Position numbers and translations under genes: made by a program
Assembly (NCBI GenBank): GCA_903772945.1
Contig: CAICTM010000030.1
Span: 107,041-171,040 of the forward strand
From: Seminavis robusta
Lineage: Eukaryota; Bacillariophyta; Bacillariophyceae; Naviculales; Naviculaceae
Length of the DNA: 64,000 nucleotides
Direction: 5' to 3'
Notes under the pieces: generated by a model
What the model was told of the DNA's origin: nothing
What the model saw: only the letters and a program-made list of their open reading frames with translations
The model's database searches: none
Part shown: one piece after another, positions 44,077 to 54,962 of the stretch
Position numbering within the stretch: position 1 is the stretch's first letter
Layout of the letters: each line of letters begins with the position of its first letter

Positions 44077-45720
44077 CTATTGGCCAACAAGATTCGCCTT
44101 AGCCTGCATGGCAGCACAGGCGACCTCGACGAGGACGGGAAGATTTGGACCATTCGATGCATCTGCCTGTCCTCCTCGCTTGGCCAACTTGAAGCCAGTG
44201 TCTTGAATGAATTCGACCTTCGGCGCAGGCGAGACCATAGAAGGCAGTGGGCGCTTGAGGTCGCTCTTGCTGGGTGTGGATGGGGTGAATGGACTGGCCC
44301 CCATAGTAGTATCGGGCGAGTGAGGATGAGGAGTGATTCTTCGAGGCTTCCGCGTCGTGTCATCCAGATCATCAGGGATCTGAAGGAACCCAGGCTCTGC
44401 GGTGCCCATGATAGGAGCGGGTTTCCCACAACGAGGAGTGACAATGGCAGCCGACCCACATCGTGGGCTACCCACCAGTAATGATGCCCCATGTCCGCGA
44501 GGATAGGGAGAAATAGCATCACGCTCAGCCGCCACACTTTCCTCTTCACTCTCCTCTTCCTCAGCCTGACGCTCGGCCATTTCCTTGAAGACATACTCCA
44601 AAGAGGAGCGAACAATGACACGGCAGCTCTTCTCTACCATGGACGCCAAGACATCGGTGTCAATCTCCACCTCGACACCCGTCAGGTCCTCCATACCCGG
44701 GTCAGCACTGAGAAAGGTGCCTTCAATAATCCCAGGAACTTCCACGGTAATCTCACTGTACCCAGCAGGAGTCTTGAGATGGATGGTTCCATCAAACTCC
44801 AATACGTGACCTACAGTGTACTTGTACTCTGTCTCCCCCATTCCTCGCAGCTCGCTGTCTTCGCTCTCTACCCTCCGTCGCTTTTGAATAGGAGCGTTGC
44901 TGTCAACATCCTCTTCATTGCGATGTTCCCGTTGTGCCCTCTGAGGGAGCACATGGAAGCATGTCTCTGCATGCAGCACTTTGATGCTCTCAGCGACACG
45001 ACGGAGGCTCACATAGAGGCTCGCTTCCTTTGTGTTCAACAGCTCTCGCATTTCCTCTTCCGTCGCATTGAGACGGATCAGAGTCTGCTCTTGATGAACC
45101 AGAGACTGTGAGAGCGTATCCATCCAGGATTGGATTCTCCACTTGATGGCTTTCTGGATCGACAACAGCAGGTTCCTGGCCATGGCATCGGCAGACAGAC
45201 GATGGGCTTCGCGATCATCGACCTTCAAAGCTCGGCCCAACAAGACCGCAGGAGGCTGAGAGTCCACCGCTCCGTCTTCCTTCTCGGGTGCCGTACAAGG
45301 TGTACGGATGGGAAAGGAGGCCTTCCACTTGCTATCCAAGGACAGAGAGGGATGGCTAAAGCGGAAGCTATCGCGGCGTTGTGTCGAAGAAGAGGTTGTG
45401 GCTGTAGAATTCGAAGCATCCGACAAGTAGTGCTGGTCATTAACAGTGGTACCAGCAGCACTCCCAGTCAACGACGAGGCAGAGGTCGAGGAGTGTTCTG
45501 TATCATCGCTGACGACGTGAGGAGGCGAGGAGAGCAAACTCATGAGGAGGTTCGCGTGCTGCCTCACATCAACAGCATTGTCGGGCTCATCATTCTGTGT
45601 AACGGTTCCAAGTCTCTGGGCAAAGTCTACCAGGGCCAGGTGTTCGGCGGATATTACACTGTCATCTTGCAAGGGTGAGAGGTGCCAGCCGGCTCCTTCA
45701 AGAGGGTTGTCGGCCGCCAT
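44077..45720 (-). CDS. hypothetical nuclear-type protein, 547 aa
   Basis: Intronless, first ATG. The N-terminal third is Ser/Thr-rich and disordered. The centre (about residues 185-300) is helical and coiled (QKAIKWRIQSWMDTLSQSLVHQEQ, REHRNEEDVD) and includes a basic KRRRVE signal. Next comes a beta-rich segment (YTVGHVLEFDGTIHLKTPAGYSEITVEVPG). The last third is Pro/Ser/Thr-rich with multiple S/T-P sites (SPYPRG, TPHPHSPDTT, SPFTPSTPSKS), suggesting phosphorylation by proline-directed kinases. I do not recognise the family. Chromosome or transcription-associated function is only a guess from composition. Confidence 0.6.
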   Translation of the reverse strand: MAADNPLEGAGWHLSPLQDDSVISAEHLALVDFAQRLGTVTQNDEPDNAVDVRQHANLLMSLLSSPPHVVSDDTEHSSTSASSLTGSAAGTTVNDQHYLSDASNSTATTSSSTQRRDSFRFSHPSLSLDSKWKASFPIRTPCTAPEKEDGAVDSQPPAVLLGRALKVDDREAHRLSADAMARNLLLSIQKAIKWRIQSWMDTLSQSLVHQEQTLIRLNATEEEMRELLNTKEASLYVSLRRVAESIKVLHAETCFHVLPQRAQREHRNEEDVDSNAPIQKRRRVESEDSELRGMGETEYKYTVGHVLEFDGTIHLKTPAGYSEITVEVPGIIEGTFLSADPGMEDLTGVEVEIDTDVLASMVEKSCRVIVRSSLEYVFKEMAERQAEEEESEEESVAAERDAISPYPRGHGASLLVGSPRCGSAAIVTPRCGKPAPIMGTAEPGFLQIPDDLDDTTRKPRRITPHPHSPDTTMGASPFTPSTPSKSDLKRPLPSMVSPAPKVEFIQDTGFKLAKRGGQADASNGPNLPVLVEVACAAMQAKANLVGQ

Positions 45721-47789
45721 GGTGGATCGGTTAGCAATGAAACTTTACTCGTTGTTTTGCGTGGTAATTTTGGTAAAGCACTCTCCAATGCTGAGGCTCA
45801 ACCTTGCCTTGATCAATTGACATCTCCATTTCCAGTTCCAATCGCTCGTGGTAGGAACTGGTAGTGTTTCTACGCGAAGCCCGATGTAGCACTAAAATAG
45901 GTGAGGAACTGAAATCCCAGCGGGGACTGGTGGCCATCAAAGCACATCAAGTTAGATTTTTCAGGGAAAGTGCAGTGAATCTAGTCTTTTTACTACTTTG
46001 AAACATGTTTAATCTAAAGTTGTATCAGAATCGTGGCCGAAAGACACACAATTTGAAATTACTAAATCTGTGAAAAATCAAATTCACATTGGCAAGAAGG
46101 ATACACATGCTAGGGTGAGAAGTCATTCCAGATCTATTGTCTACTCTTTTATCCACAGTAAACAATATTACCTATTGTTCCAAAGCACTCTGGAGTAACG
46201 AATGAAGGGCAGGGTACGTCAGAAATTGATTGGTCGAGCTGAGGGACGTGGAGCCCCTTTCTTGCAAAGTGTGACAGGAGAGGGTTAAACTGTGGTTGGC
46301 AACGGAAACAAGGTGGATCGAAATTTTGGTTTGGCCAAACACTTCCCATAAAAGTGGTACATCATTGGTTTTTCGTAACGGAGACGTTCCAAATCTGGAA
46401 CACTGCAAGTATGCAGGCTCAAATCCACATCCAAGATCTCTATCGAGACACAGCGGAGGAAGGTGTCTGATGCCGAAGGAAAAGAACTGTCTGCTGGGAC
46501 ATCAGTGTTCTGTTTTTTGCTTTTCTTAGCCCTGTTGATTTCAAGAGTGGCCGTCACAGCAGTTCGCCCCAAGTTTCAGCAGCTCTTCCGGAGCATGATT
46601 GCTTTTACGACCTCACCTCGTCACTCGTATCGAGAGTGCATGGGTGGCCGCCACCAGTGCAAGTCTGATCTGGCAATGGGCAATACTGTGTTTACATTAG
46701 TAATTGGTAAAGGAATCAATGTTCCTTGTCACGTTGCTCTTATTCTGTTGTTGCCAGAATTGAATCGTAGTGTTTCGAATATTGGCTTGCCAGGTGGCTG
46801 GTTCTGCCAAACATGTTGCAGGTGTTGGAAGTTTCGAGTCAAAGGTGCGCTGCAATCGTGCTACCTAGCTACGGTACATAGACCGGCACAGCTACTAGCT
46901 AGATGGTGGGGTATCCTCTTCTTGTAGCTTGTTGATCCTCTGCATACACAGGAGATCCTCTACTGCTAGATCCTCGTGCTTCTATCGTCTGCTACAAAGC
47001 TAGCTACTACCGAGCTACATGTACTATTAATACCCGTACCAGGTATTACCGTACAGTAGCTAGCTAGCTAGAGAGACCAAGTCGAGTCATTCGAAGGGAT
47101 GGGGTAGAAATTATTAATTATCTTAAATTGATTTGCCTCATCCCCCTTCACCGGTCTGAGGACAACAGATGGCAAACGGGCTGTCCCGCAATTCTTTTTA
47201 ATTAAAACAACAACAGTAAATCAACTTTTTCCTATTGCTCTTTTGCTTTTTTCTCAAAGCCAAGTCTTTTACCAGGAGCCTCAGAGCAACGTGTAACCTG
47301 TAACTGTCCCGTACAGTGTACTTTCTACAGAACTGAATCTTTTGTCCTGATTTGGAATGTGGTGCCTTCCAATTCGTCGAAAACCAGTCCGGTAATAGTT
47401 AAATGCCGGCACTGGGGGAGTGAGTCGAGTGGAGGGCAAAACTGGAACAAAATATCCAAACCCTTTGATTGGATGACAACCTGCGCCGATTGCAAGCCGC
47501 TCTCACCTGGGCTGCCTAGTAGAAGATGGACCAAATGGCTTCTGATACCGCCATGGATGGATCCGCTTTCAATGATCCATGACACGAACGGTGGGTACAA
47601 AGTTCGTGCACTTGCGGCACTGGCAGCTATGCCGCTCCCCCTGAACTAGTTTTCTCGTGGTTTTGGGAAGTATGGCGAATTGCAGGTCGATCTATCTGAC
47701 TAGCACGATGATGCACTACTGATTGAAAGAGAGCATCGACTGTCCTAAGCTAAGTCGCAGCCGTTCTATCCCTCGTCTCCTTCACCTTG
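45721..47789. other. long intergenic region
   Basis: About 2.07 kb with no supported gene. Frames such as 46463-46927 lack a proper ATG and any motif. TAGCTAGCTAGCTAG is at 47057-47071, near GTACC words (47034-47052). Confidence 0.45.
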
Positions 47790-50700
47790 CTATGGCTTAC
47801 CGTCGCTTGCTGCGCTCTTTGGTGAAGAAGAAGAGTCCTCTGAAACTAAAGACTCCTCTTTGGCGCTTTCCTCTGCTTTGCCATCGTCCACAGAAATATT
47901 GGTAGATGCTGTTTCGTCCTTCCCGGGGCTGGTGCTACCTGATTGAACCGATTCGTCTGTTCCCGTTGCACCATTGACAACACACATCATGATATCATTC
48001 AATCGGGGCAACATGGCACGGCTGTCGTCGAGCAGTCCAGCTGCGATCAAACAGTTGTCGTATACTTGTTCAGCTAGAACACGAGCCAGAGCAGGCTGTG
48101 TCTTCATCACAGCATGGATCCCCACAATCACTTTGTGTGAAGGATTGATCTCCACGTGCTGCTTTGGCAAGGGAATGTAGTCCCGGTTTCCATCCTGAGT
48201 GTCCACGTATCTCATCATGCGTCGAAGTGCTCCGGATTCGTGGTCAGTTACAATGGCGGGCGATGAATGAAGGCGATCTGTCACTGTACACGACGAGATC
48301 TTCTTATCCCCCAATTCCTTCTTGAACCAGAGGCAAAAGTCCAAAGCTTCCTCGGGGGTTAGCTTACGGTCCGCGTTGTAAACGTTCGCTTCGTCCTTGT
48401 CGTCCGCATCCTCTGACTCTTCGTCATCCTTGCCTGACTGCTTGGTCAGTTCACTCAAGTCAATGTCGCTCGTTTCCACACTGACCAAGTTGCGACCTTG
48501 GTACTTTTCCAAGTTGGCCATTACAAAGTCTTCAATTGCCGAGTACATGAACAATACTTCCACGTCTGCCTTTTCGAAAGCCTCCAAGTACGGACTGTTC
48601 AGCGCTGCGTCTCTGCTTGGTGCACACAGATAGTACACATCCTTTTGTTCTGGTCGCACGCGGCCAATGTACTCATCCAACGATGAGAGTTCGGAATTCT
48701 GGTTCTTGGATGTTTCAAAGTAAAGCAGCTTGGAGAGTGGTTCCTGAAACTCAAAGTCGTGGCAGATGCCCTCCTTCAAGAAGAAGGCGTACTCTTTGTA
48801 GAACTCATCGACAAACCGGGATCGGTCCTTCCTGCAATCAGGTGATGGAAAGCGGGACGGTTGAGAACCAATATAATTCAGTTTGAAGCTCCCCAATTTT
48901 GAACTTACTTGGCCAGTTTGGTAATGTGTGAAATGAACTTTCGTACCAGGGCCGACCGCAGCTTGGCAATTAAAGCAGAATCCTGAGCCTTTTCTCTCGA
49001 GATGGCAAGCGGCAGATCTTGGGAAAGGGAAAAAGAGGAGACGGTAAGAAGAACAGAAGGTGCATTTTATGGGAAGGAAGATAACACCGAGATTGCTGAA
49101 CGCACCTTCACTGTCCACAACTCCCTTGACAAATCTCATCCAGTCGGGCAAAATGTCTGGTGACTTGGCCTCGATGAGTACCTTGCGCGAATAGAGAGAG
49201 ACTCCAGGTTCCATTCGTCCCATTCCATATTTTCTGTGTGGATTGATAGATGGTTTTCACGTTCATTATTTCATTGTGATTGTTGTACAGAGCCGCAGGA
49301 TCAAATATTGAGTGAAAGTGAAGGGATGAAAGGGCAAGTAAGGTGTTGGTGAGGTGTCATGTATTGTATGCATCAAACTGCATCCAAGCAGTAACTCAGT
49401 ACTGTACTTACTCGGAATGAAAACTGGGAATAAAGAACAATGCCTTGACATCCAAGGGTGCATCTGCCCGAAAGTGGATCGTTTCCAGTGGATCGTCCAT
49501 ATTGTTGGAAATGTACTTGTAAAAGTCGGCATATGTCTCATCGTCAACTTCCTTTGGATCTTTGACCCAGACGGCATCAATGGTATTGACTCGATTTCCA
49601 TTGAGAAAGATGGGAAAATTGACAAAGTTGGAGTACCGTTTCAATATTTCTTCAATTTTGTTTTCATCGCAGTACTGCCAGAACTCTTCCTTGAGATGAA
49701 TGACAATGGACGATCCTCGATCTTGCCGTATGTTGTCGTCCAAGTCAAAGATTTCAAACGACCCGGCCCCATTGTCGGACGACCATACTTTGGGTGTCAC
49801 CGTGGAGTGTTCCGTCAATGCCGATTTGGATCGTACTTCAACGAGATGTCCCACCATGAACGCCGCATAGAATCCGACCCCAAACTTTCCAATAATACCG
49901 CGTGAAATGTCATTGGCGACGGGTGCTTCTTGTTGCATTTGCAATTCTTGCAAAAAGTTTTTGGATCCGGACCGTGCAATGGTGCCCAAGTTGGAAATCA
50001 TTTCGTCTCGTGTCATTCCGATTCCAGTATCGGTAATGGTAATGGTGCTGTCCACTTCATTGAGCTGCGTCGTCAAGAAAAAGAAAAATGCAAATTGAAC
50101 AAGAAACAAATAAGCTTTTTCACTTCTTGATTTGATCCGAGTCAAGTTTATTGTTTGTTGTGGTGGTGTGTACTTACATCAATTCGAATTTCCAAGGGCA
50201 CATCGGAATCAATGGTACTGGCCGTATTGGTGGCTTGCACATGTCTTAGTTTCTCTAGCGCATCACTGGCATTGCTGATTAATTCTCTTAGAAAGACATC
50301 TTTGTCGGTGTAGAGTGAATTGGTGACAATATCCAAGAGTTGCTTGGTTTCGGCTTGAAATTCCATGGATTCGGCATTGACTTTTTTGGGTGGAGGCGCC
50401 GCAGCAGTATCATTATCCGAGTCGGAGTCGGAGGAATCCGAGTCGGAATCTGAGGAAGATGATGACGAATCATCCGCATTGTCTGTTTGTTCCGTCTGTG
50501 GCTTGGATTCTTGCTCTTCTTTCTTTTCTTGTTCTTCCTTGGATGATGTGTCGGTACCACCAGTTGCTAACCAACGATGCTGAATGGCAGAATACCCGTG
50601 TCCATGGTGGTGGAATGGAGCATACTGCTGTGGAAGTCTTTGACTTGGTTCTTCTCGTGATGGGTAGCCAGTATTTGAAATACTGCTGGATGGCGACGAC

Positions 50701-50831
50701 GAGGATGCCGCAGCCAACAAAGACAAGGGACGACTACCACCACCACTCCACAAAAGGCTGGTAGTAGGAGTCGATCGGTGTGCCTGAAGCAACCTACTGG
50801 ACGACGACCTCAGTCTCAAAGCAGGGATCAT
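47790..50831 (-). CDS. TRAP1: mitochondrial Hsp90 (TRAP1-type) chaperone
   Basis: ATP-dependent Hsp90 chaperone. Five exons: 50831-50178, 50064-49412, 49233-49106, 49017-48909 and 48831-47790, GT-AG introns, 861 residues. The N terminus [20 protein letters not shown] is an Arg/Ser-rich presequence of mitochondrial type; an in-frame upstream ATG at 50969 is possible. After an acidic Ser/Asp linker (about 140-160) come the GHKL motifs [13 protein letters not shown] (about 180), [18 protein letters not shown] (about 276) and [13 protein letters not shown], then the middle-domain DLPLAISRE and the C-terminal dimerisation region. It lacks a cytosolic MEEVD end and instead finishes in a Ser/Glu-rich tail. 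A plastid form is less likely but not excluded. Confidence 0.9.
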
Positions 50832-51277
50832 GGTGGGAACTAATAAGAATGATGGATGGGAAATGAGTGATGGTAAGATTGAGTGGACGAGAAAGATCTT
50901 GAAGTGGAGTTGAGAACTCCGACTGCTTCGATTTGGGACGTCATGTTTAAGACGCACACTGTTCCTCATGACACTCAGGCTAAATATCTCGTTGGGGGCC
51001 AGGAAGAGAACTTTGGGAGTCAGGTAGCTGCGGTAAATAAAATTTTGGATACAAAAACGTAGAGTAATTTATAACTTTAACCCAAACATTACCGCAACTA
51101 CCTGTCTTTAACTGTCTTCCTGGGAGTGCGCCCTTTTATTCCGACAGTACTTAGCGAAATCTAAGTTACTTAGAGGGGAGATTATGATTTGTTAGCATTG
51201 GAAACCTCGGAATCGCCAAGGCCAAAAAACCAGCCGTTTCTTCATTTTCGAAGCAAGAGAAATTTGTTTGCATTTCA
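50832..51277. promoter_or_regulatory. divergent promoter region
   Basis: About 445 bp separating the Hsp90 and TPR-protein start codons; should hold promoters and 5' UTRs for both. An inverted resemblance (CAGGTAGCTGCGGTAA at about 51021 and TTACCGCAACTACCTG at about 51090) suggests a foldback or a palindromic site. Confidence 0.45.
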
Positions 51278-53206
51278 ATGATCAGCGACCGAAACAACGA
51301 ACCCACCATGGACTACCAGCAACTCAACAATACTAGTAGCGGCGATGGATCACCATCCCGTCGACCAGTCACCATGAAGCCTCCCAAGCATCAGCCAAAG
51401 GATCATGCATCGTGGGGTCTTTCTCGCTTGGCTTGTTCGGCCCGATTGGACGAGAGCGAATTACAACATCGTCACATGTTTCGCAGTAAAACCTCAAATG
51501 GCTCTATTGGCGCCACTACCACAAGCAAGACCAAGTCACTACTGTATCCTCCACAATTACAACCCAGTGCTCCACTACGCGACATTGCCGAGAATACCCT
51601 TTCCTTTCGACCCTTGCCGACACAAACTACCGCTTCCGCTTCTTCCTGTTGCTCTTCCTGGGGCGACGAACAAGACCCTCGAGACACATCGCTGACTCCA
51701 TTGGTTTCAGCGACCTATCTAACCAGCAACGATAGTACTTGTAGCACTGTCATGCCGGTTCCATTTACCGAGAGACTTCGCAGAGCCGTCATGACTCCTG
51801 GCAGTCCGTCCAAATCATCATCGCAACGAACCCATGCCGCGTCCACATGTGCCACGACCATGTCGTCTTCCACAGCACAAGAAAATCATCACCATGGCAG
51901 AAAATTGCATCGACGCCGTCCTCCCACGCGAGTAGTGAGAAGTAGAACGCCTCCGGATCTCACACCCATCCACAGCAACACTCTCAAACAAGGTGGCGGT
52001 TACAGTCGACCACCGCTGCACACCCCGTCAAACAACAACAACAACACTGCAGCAATAACACCCTTGCCACCGTCATTGACCATTACCACGTGCTCTTCCT
52101 TTACGGATTCCGATGTTTCCTTCTTGTCCTTTCATCACGATGACGAACAACACTTTCAGCATCCAATCCATCAACACAACAACAATCAAAACAGCAACAA
52201 CAACAATAACAGCAATGACACTAGTAATACATCATGGACGACGACTCCAATCGAACCAATCAGTGAACAACAACAACAACTACAAGACAATCGACAATTG
52301 AAATATTGGCGCAGGCGATGCAGCGAGTGCTTTGAACATTACGGAATGCAGCACTCGCAAACGGCAAATGCATTTCTAGAACTTGGATTGGAACATGTGC
52401 GATGTGAGGTGAGTGTCACTATATAAAACAACCGTACTTGGAGTCTCCTTGTTATTGCTCTTTGTCCAACACTCATAATAACCAATCATCTTGCCGATTA
52501 TTCTTTCTCTTGCTTTGCAACCACAATTTACCAAACGCAACGAACATACAAACGAACTAACACAACAACACAGCAATACACGGCTGCACAGGATTTCTTT
52601 CGAACAGCCCTTCGGGTCTTTGAGAAACTCTTTGGGCCCAACAATCTCAGAGTGGCCAAGGTTTTGGAAGCGCTGGGAATGGCGCAAAGTCGGTGGAATA
52701 CCAATGGACACTCCTCCTCCAACAACAGCAACAACAGAAACAACAACAACGACGGCATTCCCAACATTATTACCATTTCCTCGTCTCCCAACAGCAACAG
52801 CGCCAACAAGGCAGGATTACTCTTGGGTCTACAATCCTTTCGAAGATGCTTTCGAATCCGATACGACCAGCTCGGTCCAACTGCCATTGACACTGTAGAA
52901 GTACTCAACAAGATTGCCAACAATTACATGCGATTGCACATGTACCACAGTGCCAAGAATGATTACATGCAAGTCTTGACGTTGCGGACCGCCATTTTGG
53001 GACACGATCATCCCAGTGTGGGTATTTGTGCACAAGCCCTGGGAATGGCACATTGGAAACAAAAGGAACAGGAACAAGCCAAGGCGTACTTTTTGCAGGC
53101 ACTCAATGTATTTGCCGTCAATGGGCTCGGTGATCATCCGTTGGCACAACGCATTCGAGAGGATGTCCAAATGTTGGGGTGGGATTTGGCACGGGTGGAG
53201 ATTTAG
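51278..53206 (+). CDS. TPR (kinesin-light-chain-like) protein with long disordered N terminus
   Basis: Two exons, 51278-52408 and 52574-53206 (165-nt intron, GTGAGT...CAG), giving 587 residues. The first 340 residues are low-complexity, rich in Ser, Thr, Pro, His and Asn with poly-Asn/Gln runs. The C-terminal 240 residues hold TPR-type helices: HSQTANAFLELGLEHVRCEQY-TAAQDFFRTALRVFEKLFG, TVEVLNKIANNYMRLHMYHSAKNDY and HPSVGICAQALGMAHWKQKEQEQA, with the G-(D/P)-xHP-x-V pattern of kinesin light chain repeats. One TPR is interrupted by an Asn/Ser-rich insert. A protein-protein scaffold; partner unknown. Confidence 0.7.
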
Positions 53207-53913
53207 AGTCTTGTTTCCTTTTTAACCCATGCCATGCTTGAAAAGCTATAGTGACCATCTAACTGGTTCAGTATGGTCAGCTTGTCTTTGATGTGCTTGT
53301 TTGTACCCAGAGCCCTCAGCTGCCCAATGATAAGGTGCCTTGTCTTTGTCACCAAAAACTAGATCATAAATAGGGAGTTCTTAATTGAGGCAGATAGCCG
53401 GATATGTATATCTATGCATCTTTCCCCACATTGTACTGGCCTGCTGCCATTTTCCAAATCGATATGAATAGGTCCCAAGTGGCCTGTGTTTTCTTTTGGG
53501 TAGGGAGGCTGGGTGTTCCTCTGTGTCAGGTCACGGTGTTTCTACTTGTGACGAGGCTTGCCAAGATGTTTGCTGTAGAAGTAGATTGAAAAACATTCAT
53601 TCATTATGTGTGCCTGTATTCTCTGGCCTCTTGCACTACTTACTGTACGGTCCTTTTATTGTTTATTACTCTCTTGTTCTCCTTGTCTAATAAAGGAAAC
53701 GCCATTTGAAACTTGAAAGTTGGCACTTAAAAGCTAGCAGAGCGGAACGTAAAAGCTCACGGAGCTAGACCATGATCATCAAAAAGTTGCTTCCAAGGCG
53801 CAATTTTCCTCATCTCGAACCAATGCTGAGATCCACACCATCCTTCTCAATTTCAAACACACAACAACAATAACAGCAGCGACGACGACAACATCAACAA
53901 CAGTGGACACAAC
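53207..53913. other. intergenic region
   Basis: About 700 bp between two genes in the same direction; no coding sequence supported. Confidence 0.5.
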
Positions 53914-54558
53914 ATGACCTTTGACAAAGGAGAAAAGAATAAGCGAGGATTATCACCACAAAGCAACCCTTCCGTGTCTACGAAGAAGCGAGCCACAGAC
54001 CGAAAGGAGAACCAAGCCTGGGAACAGAAGCGTCAAGAAGAAAAGATTCCGCGAGAGGGGGCCGATGCTCGCAGTTCAAACCTGACAATGCCATCCTTGA
54101 GTGGTCCTCTGAAGAAGGAGGAGACTGAAGCTCAGGATGAACATGGCCGTCACTTCCCGTACAATGCTCCCTCCCCAACAACAGAAGCAGAATTTGGAAA
54201 GCAAGATCAATCCATGTTGGATGCAAAACAACAGATTGAGGCGATGGTCTTTGCAATGCAGGCACTCGCCAACAACAATGCTAAAGCTAAGCGTCTTGTG
54301 GACCCTTGGGTGGGTAAATTCCAGCAAGTGCCAGAAGTCCTCAACCAAGCCAAAAATGGCCATGAGATCCAGAAGCTGTTGAAGGAAAAGAATCTATCAA
54401 GTTGGTTGCTCCAACAGCGTAATCGTCACGAAAAAGGAGGACCACTTGACCCTGACAAGGAATCTCCACTAATCACAAAGGATATTGCAGATCTGCAGCG
54501 AAAACTACTCAAAGCAATTGGCTTCCGTGCTCAGAAGGGCACAGCATACTTCCCTTAA
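53914..54558 (+). CDS. hypothetical basic/polar protein, 214 aa
   Basis: Intronless, first ATG in a CAACAATAACAG-rich leader. The N-terminal 90 residues are charged and disordered (KKRATDRKENQAWEQKRQEEK). The C-terminal 110 residues look ordered, with helices in MLDAKQQIEAMVFAMQAL and PEVLNQAKNGHEIQKLLKEKNLSSWLLQQRNRHE. I recognise no domain. Composition and lack of a signal peptide suggest a cytosolic or nuclear protein. Confidence 0.5.
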   Translation: MTFDKGEKNKRGLSPQSNPSVSTKKRATDRKENQAWEQKRQEEKIPREGADARSSNLTMPSLSGPLKKEETEAQDEHGRHFPYNAPSPTTEAEFGKQDQSMLDAKQQIEAMVFAMQALANNNAKAKRLVDPWVGKFQQVPEVLNQAKNGHEIQKLLKEKNLSSWLLQQRNRHEKGGPLDPDKESPLITKDIADLQRKLLKAIGFRAQKGTAYFP

Positions 54559-54962
54559 AGCAGCACTTGGAAATCTGCAATCTGGGATCAGTCAAGTGGC
54601 TGCTTTGGGTCTCCAAGTGGCTACTAGATTGAGAGTCCCAAGTACAATTTGCAAGGAATGGAGAATTGGATCCTGCATTCCATGGGATGGGAGCTCAGGG
54701 ATAAGAACAAATAGAAATGAGCCACTGACAAAACCGGCCTTCGAAAGGTGCAACAACGCAACACAACTAAACTAAAAGCTTCATTCAACAATCTATTTTA
54801 AAAAAGGGCTGCGGAAGTCTAGTAGGGGGGACTTGTGTAGCGACGGTGTCCACAGTATCATAATAAGCATCGTCAGGGATTCTCTATAGCGCCATTCATT
54901 CCATTGGTTGGTGTCATACAAAAAACATCAGCATACCATACGCCGTATGTTGGTTCTTTCCA
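54559..54962. other. convergent intergenic spacer
   Basis: About 400 bp, nothing recognised. Confidence 0.5.

Noticed and set aside
46463-46927. 154-codon ORF with a hydrophobic N terminus
   Set aside because: It starts with GTG rather than ATG, has no motif, and the composition after residue 40 is not protein-like.
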